From positions 1 to 11,086 of the forward strand of contig JAISOR010000243.1 of assembly GCA_031275535.1 (NCBI GenBank): a DNA stretch of 11,086 bases. Direction: 5' to 3'. This stretch comes from Treponema sp. Lineage in GTDB: Bacteria; Spirochaetota; Spirochaetia; Treponematales; Breznakiellaceae. Below the pieces are notes generated by a model. That model made no database searches. It was not told the DNA's origin and saw nothing but the letters and a program-made list of their open reading frames with translations. The position numbers and the translations under genes are program-made. Below are positions 1 to 5,463 of this stretch, piece after piece. Position 1 is the first letter of the stretch. Each line of letters starts with the position of its first letter.

Positions 1-1502
1 TCCTGATATAACTTTTCCGCGCTCTGCCCGTCCGGGGCCGGGGCATCTAAAACAAGGTATTTAAGTTCCCGTTTCCCCGCATCATCTCCTTCGGAGATGA
101 CCCCCAGGCCGTTCAGGTCAAAGGTGCTTATATCCAGGGCAATCCTTCCGTTAACCGTGTACCGGGTGGCCGAAACACCCCCCCAGCTCAAGGTTTCCGT
201 GGTTGCCACGGGATCCACCCGGGTTATCTCCGTGGCGGGGGCCGTCGTATCGATATATATCGTATAAGTTGACGGCGGGGATACGCTCCCCTGGCTGCTT
301 ATGGCTTCTATGGAAAAGGTATAGGTCCCATTGGTAAAAACACAGGGCGTCCCGTTTGTATTGGGATACGTTTCCCCGGATGTTATCTTCCCGCTTTTCA
401 CGGTCCTTTGCAGGGTGGTTTTTCCGTCACCCTTCGGTACCCTTTCCTCTTCACCAACCATCTCCCAGTCAAGGAAAATTTCGCCCTGCTCCCCCTCCTT
501 GGTAACGGTGAGGGCCGGAGAAACGGGATCGGAAGATTTGATGGTCCCCAGGCTGTGGTAGATGTTCGCCTCTATTTGAAACTCTTTATTTTGATAGGTA
601 TTATCTAATTTACGAAAGGTGATAAGGGGTAATTCATCGGCGGTAATGATTTTTAACAGGAGGCCGTCCTTCTGGTTCGGGTCCGTTGGAGTCTCGGGGA
701 AAAAGGCTTCCCCCCCCGAGATATCCATTACCCAGAACTTAACCCGGTACCGCTTATTAGGGTCCAGGGGGTTCCCCGTACCCCGGTCAAGGGCCTTATA
801 CCTGAATTCCAGGGATCGTTTCCCCCCAGCTTCGGGATTGGCCTCATTCCATCCATTCTCGGGATTGGGGTCAGGAACATCCATGTCGGCCCATGTATCC
901 GGCGGCGTTTCCCCGTCAACCCATAGTTTTATCTTAGGATACCCCGGTTTTACCCCCTGAAGATCCGACGCGTAGCCGATCATGACCCCGCCGGCCACCA
1001 GTTCCGGCACGTCCTTGTCGGTCTGGGCCTTCCCGGACTCAAACTTCCAGGCCGGAATGGCCAGTTCAATTTGGGGTGGATGGTTCTTTACGGTATACAC
1101 CAGCTCTTCGGTTAAGGTCTCTTTCCCCGATCTGTCCAGGGCCCGGATTTTGACCTTTATATCGCCGTCTTCTTTAAACTCCTCCAGGGTATTTAAGGTA
1201 TATACCCAGCGCTGCGATTCCTCGTCAAAGACCGCCGGAACCCACCGCATTTCCGCGGGCCGGCCCCAGTCTTCCTCGGTTCCCCAGGCAATCAGCACCG
1301 TCTGAACCGCAATATCATCGGTGGCATTGACGACAAACTGGATCTTATCCTTAATGAATTGACCCGCAGCCGGCTCTTCCAGAGATATTTTAGGAGCGGT
1401 TATATCAACCTTGTCCCCCAAGCCGGATTGTAATGGACTTTCGCATGCAATAAGAGTCCAGACCGTTAGAATAATGACCGTAAATTTCCTGAATAAAGAC
1501 AT
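1..1502 (-). CDS. Ig-like surface lipoprotein, 3' end cut by window edge
   Basis: An uninterrupted reading frame of 500 codons runs leftward and leaves the window without a stop. The N-terminus (MSLFRKF, then the hydrophobic stretch TVIILTVWTLIA) ends in a lipobox LIA-C, predicting lipidation of Cys20 and export as a lipoprotein. The mature part is low in Cys and rich in beta-strand patterns of bacterial Ig/FN3-like modules, for example TAPKISLEEPAAG near the start, DGDIKVKIRALDRSG, then NGTYTFSIEAISSQG and YIDTTAPATEITRV further on. Such modules usually mediate surface structure or adhesion; no catalytic motif is seen. Two ATGs are adjacent (1505 and 1502), preceded by an in-frame TGA. The SD sequence AGGAG (1513-1509) is 6 nt from the second ATG and only 3 nt from the first, so 1502 is chosen. 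The exact family is not recognised. The C-terminus lies outside the window. Confidence 0.88.
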   Translation of the reverse strand, partial: MSLFRKFTVIILTVWTLIACESPLQSGLGDKVDITAPKISLEEPAAGQFIKDKIQFVVNATDDIAVQTVLIAWGTEEDWGRPAEMRWVPAVFDEESQRWVYTLNTLEEFKEDGDIKVKIRALDRSGKETLTEELVYTVKNHPPQIELAIPAWKFESGKAQTDKDVPELVAGGVMIGYASDLQGVKPGYPKIKLWVDGETPPDTWADMDVPDPNPENGWNEANPEAGGKRSLEFRYKALDRGTGNPLDPNKRYRVKFWVMDISGGEAFFPETPTDPNQKDGLLLKIITADELPLITFRKLDNTYQNKEFQIEANIYHSLGTIKSSDPVSPALTVTKEGEQGEIFLDWEMVGEEERVPKGDGKTTLQRTVKSGKITSGETYPNTNGTPCVFTNGTYTFSIEAISSQGSVSPPSTYTIYIDTTAPATEITRVDPVATTETLSWGGVSATRYTVNGRIALDISTFDLNGLGVISEGDDAGKRELKYLVLDAPAPDGQSAEKLYQ

Positions 1503-1634
1503 CATTCACTCCTCAGCAAAATATCTCTTCCGCATCTCACAGGGCTGATCCGATTCTCGCGCTTTCAAACGACGGCTAAATGCCTTCAAATGGATATATA
1601 TTAGTTTTTTTGTAATATTTACATATATCTGACT

Positions 1635-1664
1635 ATTATAATAATATATTTTTTAAAAAAATTC
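1635..1664 (-). promoter_or_regulatory. Possible promoter of the lipoprotein gene
   Basis: On the minus strand a perfect TATAAT (1640-1635) lies in a very AT-rich tract, about 130 nt upstream of the lipoprotein start. The -35 region at 16-18 nt spacing is poor (AT-only sequence such as GAATTT), so recognition would have to rely on the AT-rich upstream DNA. Perfect -10 matches are also expected by chance in such DNA. The rest of the 1503-1710 gap shows no gene. Confidence 0.3.
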
Positions 1665-1710
1665 TAATTTTTGGTCGAATTTTTTGAAAAAAAGCGGAAA
1701 AAGGGGGAAG

Positions 1711-1780
1711 GAAGAGAGTGGGGAAGAGAGTGTGAAGAGTGGGGAGTGAAGTGTGAAGTGACGTGAAGTGAAGAGTGGGG
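1711..1780 (+). repeat. Purine-rich GTGAAG/GTGGGG repeat cluster
   Basis: This 70-base tract is almost entirely G, A and T on the plus strand and is built from degenerate 6-8 base units (GAAGAGAGTG, GTGAAG, AGTGGGG). The 13-mer GTGAAGAGTGGGG occurs perfectly twice (1732-1744 and 1768-1780). The same vocabulary recurs at 11024-11057 and, inverted, across the gpgS stop codon. No open reading frame or RNA gene is recognised here. It may be a dispersed intergenic repeat family of this genome; its mobility or function is unknown. Confidence 0.75.
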
Positions 1781-1838
1781 ACGGTTACGATATGTGATTA
1801 CTTAAAAATAGTGTCATTCTTCACTCCCCACCCTTCAC
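1732..1838. repeat. Long inverted repeat at the gpgS 3' end (possible terminator)
   Basis: Bases 1732-1751 and the reverse complement of 1819-1838 match at 19 of 20 positions (core AGTGGGGAGTGAAG), separated by 67 bases. In the gpgS transcript the single mismatch becomes a G-U wobble, so the RNA could form an uninterrupted 20-bp stem whose left arm includes the last codons of gpgS. No U-tract follows immediately; a pyrimidine-rich stretch with a T-run lies further on (CCCCCTTTTTCCGCTTTTTT, about 1706-1687). It could act as a transcript-end or stability structure, or simply be two repeat copies that landed in opposite orientation. The loop is long for a canonical terminator. Confidence 0.6.
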
Positions 1839-2813
1839 TCTTTTTTTGAACTTTTCCCGGTATTCGGGAATTTCTATCATAGGGGGCCGTTCCACCATGG
1901 GGATCTCCGTTTTTTTGACCGTGTGTTCCAGATCTTTCGCCTCCAGGGCAAGGTGGTAGTCCCCCAATTCCCGGAGTATTTCGGCGTCGCCGTATTTTTT
2001 TGCCCGGGATAAAAAGGTGCTAAGGATGCCGTAGGCCATTTTCCCCAGGGACGCGGTGGTCTGGTTCCGGTGGATCCGCAGATCCAAATCGACCTGGGCC
2101 AGGGCGTCTATACCGGCCACGTGCAGCAGATCGATAAGGTGCCCCAGTTCTACGCCGTAGCCCACCGAGAAGGGCAGCTTTTCCAGGAGCTCCCGGCGGC
2201 CGGCATATTCCCCGGACAGGGGCTGTACCAGCCGGGCCAGTTCGGGATAGAAGAGGGAAAAGATGGGCCTTACCAGGATCTCCGTTACCCGGCCGCCGCC
2301 GGAGGGGACAATGCCGCCGGGGGCCCGGATGGGCCGTTCGTAGAAGGCCTTTACATAGCCGATCTTATCATCCTCCAAAAGGGGACCCAGGAGGCCGTAG
2401 ACAAATTTGGGGGCAATATTGGAAATATCCGCGTCCACCCAGACAATTATATCCCCCTCCAGGGCGTAGAGGCTCTTCCAGAGGTTCTCCCCCTTTCCCT
2501 GGTAACTCCCATAACCGGGGAGTATGGCCTTGGACGTAAAGACCCGGGCGCCGAACCGTTCCGCCACCTTACGGGTATTGTCCCGGGAGGATGAGTCGAT
2601 TACCGCAATTTCGTCCACCAGGGAGTAGCGATCCATCAGTTCCGTGCGGATCACCAGAATTTCCTTGCCTATGGTCGATTCTTCGTTAAGGGTCGGAAAG
2701 GCCAGGGAGATCTTCAGGCCCTTTTTCTCTTTTAAAGAGACCAGCCGGCCCATATCCTGGAACCGGGAATGGTGCCAGGTTCGCCGCAGCAGCGCGTCGT
2801 CACCGGAGCTCAC
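1821..2813 (-). CDS. gpgS: Glucosyl-3-phosphoglycerate synthase (GT81 family)
   Basis: Cytoplasmic GT-A glycosyltransferase expected to transfer glucose from an NDP-glucose to 3-phosphoglycerate, the first step to glucosylglycerate, a compatible solute or polysaccharide precursor. From the GTG start the protein has 330 residues. Visible landmarks are TWHH near residue 12, PTLNEE (40-45, nucleotide-sugar binding), GKGE (106-109), the metal-binding D-A-D (127-129; D-S-D in mycobacterial GpgS), PLSGEYAGRRE (198-208), GYGVE (Glu222), HRNQ (His248) and VERPPM near the end. These follow actinobacterial GpgS in order and spacing as I recall it. The GTG at 2813 is preferred because AAAGGA (2825-2820) precedes it by 6 nt; a TTG at 2840 would add nine residues. 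It overlaps the upstream gene by 14 nt, implying translational coupling. No GpgP phosphatase gene is recognised nearby. The last residues, RVKGGE, and the TGA lie inside the GTGAAG/GTGGGG repeat. Confidence 0.88.
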   Translation of the reverse strand: MSSGDDALLRRTWHHSRFQDMGRLVSLKEKKGLKISLAFPTLNEESTIGKEILVIRTELMDRYSLVDEIAVIDSSSRDNTRKVAERFGARVFTSKAILPGYGSYQGKGENLWKSLYALEGDIIVWVDADISNIAPKFVYGLLGPLLEDDKIGYVKAFYERPIRAPGGIVPSGGGRVTEILVRPIFSLFYPELARLVQPLSGEYAGRRELLEKLPFSVGYGVELGHLIDLLHVAGIDALAQVDLDLRIHRNQTTASLGKMAYGILSTFLSRAKKYGDAEILRELGDYHLALEAKDLEHTVKKTEIPMVERPPMIEIPEYREKFKKRVKGGE

Positions 2814-4044
2814 TGGTTTTCCTTTCAATAATGGCTTCAATTAATTGCCTGCCCTTTTCGATGGAGGCAATCTCAATGGTATCATGAGTCAGCCCCTCCC
2901 GCCCCTGGGCTATACCCAGGGACAGGGCGGGGATGCCATGGTGGGAAAGGAAGGCGGAAGGGTCGGAACCGTTTTCTTCCTTAATCTTTATATGCAGATC
3001 CTTCATAATACCCCTGATGGTTTTGGAAAGTTCGGCGTTGGTCGAAGGATCCCCCACGGGGATAAAGGAGGTAATGGTTACCTCGGTCTTTAAGTCCGGG
3101 CCCTGGGCCGCGCTTTCGGCGGTGGCCTTTACGGTGTCCATGGCCATATCCAGCAGGGTTCCGTCGGAAGATTCCAGCTCTATTTCCAGGATGCCCTCCG
3201 TGGGGATCCGGCCGAACCCCGTGCCGGCTTCGATCCGGCGGATATGCAGATGGGTGCTTCCCTTGGAATCCCAGGTAATATCCGAAAGCCTGCGGGCCGC
3301 CGAAATAAGGGCCTCCACCACCATGGCCGCGGATTCCGCGGCGGCCCTGGAGGATTCCATTCCCTCCCCATCCCCTTCTTTCCCGGCCTCCTTTTCCTTG
3401 CGGTCCAGGGACACGGCTATGGAGATCCGGTAGGTTCCCTGGGTATGGGTGATGACGGTTCCCAGCATAAAGCCCTGGATCCCCAGGGCCGCGAAGGGGC
3501 GGAGCAGGGGATCTTCGGTAATATGCAGGAAGACATTGCTCTCGGGGTCGTCAAAGGAACGGGCGGCAAAGAGCAGGAGTATATCCCGGCTGCTTTTTAA
3601 TCTGCCCGATGCAAAGGCCTCCGCCACGGACAGCAGGGTGGCGGTTCCCAGAATATCCGCCAGCCCTGCACCCCGGGCGTGGAGGGCGTCCAGCCGGGAG
3701 AGGCTTTCCAGGGGATGCCAGCGGCTTGTACCCAGATCGGAGAACAGGAGCAGGGGCGCTTCATCGATAACGGAGGGAGCATGGATCCGGACCAGAATAT
3801 TGCCCTCCTCATCCACCCGGGAAACCAGCCCCAGGGCATTGAGCCGTTCCAGCACAAAGGCGGCCCGCTGTTCCTCCCGGTGGGTGGGGGAGGGGACTTC
3901 CGCCAAACGGAGGGCGTCCGCCAGGAGCCGATCCGCCAGAAGGGAGGTGGATTTCCGGTTATGGTAAAACACCGACGATGCTTTACCGGAAAGAAGGTTA
4001 ATTCCCCGGATAATACTATTTTGAAAATATTCTAAAAACCCCAC
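2800..4044 (-). CDS. M20-family peptidase-like protein with degraded metal site
   Basis: A 414-residue protein with the overall pattern of M20 metallopeptidases/deacylases. VPSPTHREE (about residue 50) and DEEGNILVR (79-86) open the catalytic domain. GAGLADILGTA (about 125-135) keeps the bridging Asp (Asp130). SDPSAFLSHHGIPALSLG and LTHDTIE (His387) form the usual C-terminal part. A dimerisation-like insert lies between and contains a charged linker (KEKEAGKEGDGEG). The usual HxD motif is replaced by SDLGTS (about 102-107), and the usual catalytic Glu-Glu is not evident in FAARSFDD (159-166). It may therefore be inactive, a binding protein, or an altered hydrolase. GTG 4044 is preferred because AGGAGGA precedes it; an ATG at 4098 lacks a good SD sequence and lies upstream of the predicted promoter. 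It is transcribed with gpgS, whose start it overlaps. Substrate unknown. Confidence 0.72.
   Translation of the reverse strand: MGFLEYFQNSIIRGINLLSGKASSVFYHNRKSTSLLADRLLADALRLAEVPSPTHREEQRAAFVLERLNALGLVSRVDEEGNILVRIHAPSVIDEAPLLLFSDLGTSRWHPLESLSRLDALHARGAGLADILGTATLLSVAEAFASGRLKSSRDILLLFAARSFDDPESNVFLHITEDPLLRPFAALGIQGFMLGTVITHTQGTYRISIAVSLDRKEKEAGKEGDGEGMESSRAAAESAAMVVEALISAARRLSDITWDSKGSTHLHIRRIEAGTGFGRIPTEGILEIELESSDGTLLDMAMDTVKATAESAAQGPDLKTEVTITSFIPVGDPSTNAELSKTIRGIMKDLHIKIKEENGSDPSAFLSHHGIPALSLGIAQGREGLTHDTIEIASIEKGRQLIEAIIERKTSELR
2820..2825 (-). promoter_or_regulatory. Ribosome binding site deciding the gpgS start
   Basis: AAAGGA on the minus strand, inside the 3' end of the M20-like gene, lies 6 nt before the GTG at 2813. 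It favours that codon over the upstream TTG at 2840, which has no comparable SD sequence. Confidence 0.6.
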
Positions 4045-4047
4045 AAT

Positions 4048-4054
4048 TCCTCCT
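4048..4054 (-). promoter_or_regulatory. Ribosome binding site for the M20-like gene
   Basis: AGGAGGA on the minus strand is the strongest SD match near this gene. Only 3-4 nt separate it from the GTG at 4044, slightly short. It is the main reason for preferring that codon over ATG 4098. Confidence 0.6.
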
Positions 4055-4058
4055 AACA

Positions 4059-4088
4059 ATAATACCATATTTGGGCGATTCTGTCCAA
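4059..4088 (-). promoter_or_regulatory. Sigma70-type promoter for the M20-like/gpgS operon
   Basis: Minus strand: TTGGAC (4088-4083), an 18-nt spacer, then TATTAT (4064-4059). Transcription would start near 4052, inside or at the edge of the SD sequence, giving a leader of about 8 nt. This would leave the ATG at 4098 outside the mRNA, which fits the GTG start. Confidence 0.5.
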
Positions 4089-4141
4089 CTACGGTCATCT
4101 CTCTTTTTATGGACTATTTTTCGTATTATGGTATTTTTTTA

Positions 4142-4170
4142 TTGCGAATAGAAATAGTCTGGTATATTAT
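4142..4170 (+). promoter_or_regulatory. Sigma70-type promoter for the first CBS-phosphatase gene
   Basis: Plus strand: TTGCGA (4142-4147), a 17-nt spacer, then TATTAT (4165-4170), within GGTATATTATAG. The start would fall near 4177, inside the SD sequence, predicting a leader of about 13 nt. TATATT at 4163 with a 15-nt spacer is an alternative. Confidence 0.45.
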
Positions 4171-4175
4171 AGTAC

Positions 4176-4183
4176 GGAGGAGG
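4176..4183 (+). promoter_or_regulatory. Ribosome binding site deciding a TTG start
   Basis: GGAGGAGG followed by a 6-nt spacer (ATCGTC) and the TTG at 4190. It is a strong SD sequence at ideal distance and outweighs the upstream ATG at 4109, which has none and would add 27 residues absent from the paralogue. Confidence 0.85.
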
Positions 4184-4189
4184 ATCGTC

Positions 4190-5359
4190 TTGAGTCAAAG
4201 CATCAGTAATCTTGGACAGCTTTTTTCTCCGCTGCAGGTTGGTTATATTGTGGACCCCATTGAACCTTTAAGCGCCAACTCTGATGTGACCTGGGTTCTT
4301 GAGACGATTGCCGATAAGCCCGAATGGAATGTGGTTCCCATCGAGCGGGATGGGGTCGTGTTAGGGGTCGTTGCCCGTAAGGTTCTTGAGGAATTGGCCG
4401 GTTCCGCCTGGTCCCGTTTCTGGCAGAAGGACCTTGACGCCTATTTAATCCCCGCCCGGGAAACCATTGAAGCTTCCACCTATATAGGAAAGGTGGTGGA
4501 TAATTCCCTCAGAAACGTCCAGGGGGAAGAGACCTTCTGGTTTGTTGTCCAGCATAGACGCAGTTATCTGGGGGTCATCAGCCTGCAGAAGATGCTGGAA
4601 TATACCAATACCCTCCGTTCCCAGGATCTGATAAAGGCCGGGGAGATACAAAGCAATCTGCTTCGAAAGTCCCATATCAACGACAGCCGGATCAGCCTCT
4701 TGTTTTATAACCAGATGGCCCATGAAATAGGGGGCGATTTTTACCGGGTTTTTAAGAGCGGCCCCGACCGGTATCTGGTCGCCTGTTTTGATGTGGCGGG
4801 CAAGAACATTTCCGGTTCCATGGCCACCATGGCCCTGGGGGCCTGTTTTTCCTCCATGGAACTTTTCAAGTACGATGCCTCGGCGGAGCAGATCACCCAA
4901 TTCATCAATGCCCTGGTTAGGGATGTGAATCCTCCGGGGGTATTCGTTACGGCGCTTCTTTTTTATGTTGATTTTTCCACCAGGGCGGTAAAGATCCATA
5001 ACTGCGGTTTTTCTCCGGTCCATATCTTCGTACCCCAGGAAGCAAAAAAAGTGGCCTACACGGTTGCCCAGCCCTCGTATCCTCCCCTGGGCATTCAGGA
5101 AGACCTGGAGCTGAATTCCGATCAGATCGTCCCCATTGTCAAAGGCCTTAGGATAACGGCCTATTCCGACGGTCTTACGGATATGGCCGATATTTTTGGG
5201 GAACGGTACGGTGAAGAAAAGACCGTCAAACTTATAAAATTGTTCCATACCCTTCCCCAGAACGGGATACCCAAGGACATGGACAAGGAAATTAGACGGT
5301 GGATAGGGGAGGCCTCTTTAGCGGACGACATTACCCTGGTAGACATGCGTTTTAATTAG
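4190..5359 (+). CDS. CBS-domain SpoIIE/RsbU-type PP2C phosphatase, copy 1
   Basis: A 389-residue cytoplasmic protein with no membrane segment. Residues about 12-138 resemble a CBS-domain pair (SPLQVGYIVDPIEPLSANSD, VVLGVVARKVL, YLGVISLQKMLEY), a likely nucleotide-sensing module. GEIQSNLL (151-158) begins the phosphatase domain, with GGDFYR (181-186), DVAGKN (201-206), YSDGLTD (325-331), FGERYG and LADDITLVD (377-385), which keep the metal-binding Asp residues of the SpoIIE family. The usual AGH-type motif reads NCGFSP. Members normally dephosphorylate Ser-phosphorylated STAS anti-anti-sigma proteins; no STAS or anti-sigma kinase gene is in the window, so the substrate is unknown. The TTG start is supported by an ideal SD sequence and by the paralogue, whose N-terminus has the same 11 residues' length before F(S/T)PLQVGYI. 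It diverges from the M20-like gene. Confidence 0.88.
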   Translation: MSQSISNLGQLFSPLQVGYIVDPIEPLSANSDVTWVLETIADKPEWNVVPIERDGVVLGVVARKVLEELAGSAWSRFWQKDLDAYLIPARETIEASTYIGKVVDNSLRNVQGEETFWFVVQHRRSYLGVISLQKMLEYTNTLRSQDLIKAGEIQSNLLRKSHINDSRISLLFYNQMAHEIGGDFYRVFKSGPDRYLVACFDVAGKNISGSMATMALGACFSSMELFKYDASAEQITQFINALVRDVNPPGVFVTALLFYVDFSTRAVKIHNCGFSPVHIFVPQEAKKVAYTVAQPSYPPLGIQEDLELNSDQIVPIVKGLRITAYSDGLTDMADIFGERYGEEKTVKLIKLFHTLPQNGIPKDMDKEIRRWIGEASLADDITLVDMRFN

Positions 5360-5372
5360 ACTAATACGGGGT

Positions 5373-5402
5373 TTGCGTTTTTCGTAAGATCTCTGTTATA
5401 CT
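5373..5402 (+). promoter_or_regulatory. Promoter with extended -10 for the second CBS-phosphatase gene
   Basis: TTGCGT (5373-5378), an 18-nt spacer and TATACT (5397-5402), preceded by TGT to give an extended -10 (TGTTATACT). The predicted start is near 5409, leaving a leader of about 55 nt. It lies wholly in the 104-base gap between the paralogues and suggests that copy 2 can be transcribed independently of copy 1. Confidence 0.6.
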
Positions 5403-5463
5403 ATCCTTATGTATCGTAATATTATAGAAGTATCTTTGTTATAAAGGAGCTGCTATATTTATC

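Noticed and set aside
331..1305. Short plus-strand open frames in the left 1.5 kb
   Set aside because: They overlap the continuous minus-strand lipoprotein frame, lack ribosome binding sites and have no recognisable motifs.
1711..1780. Repeat cluster as a CRISPR array
   Set aside because: Units are short, degenerate and contiguous, with no regular spacers and no cas genes nearby.
4169..4197. Extra minus-strand promoter (TTGACT, 18-nt spacer, TACTAT) inside the start of the first phosphatase gene
   Set aside because: It fits loosely but overlaps that gene's SD sequence and start codon; the TTGGAC/TATTAT pair nearer the M20-like gene is a more economical explanation.
4445..5248. A 267-codon antisense frame within the first phosphatase
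   Set aside because: The plus-strand protein is confirmed by its paralogue; the antisense frame has no family features.
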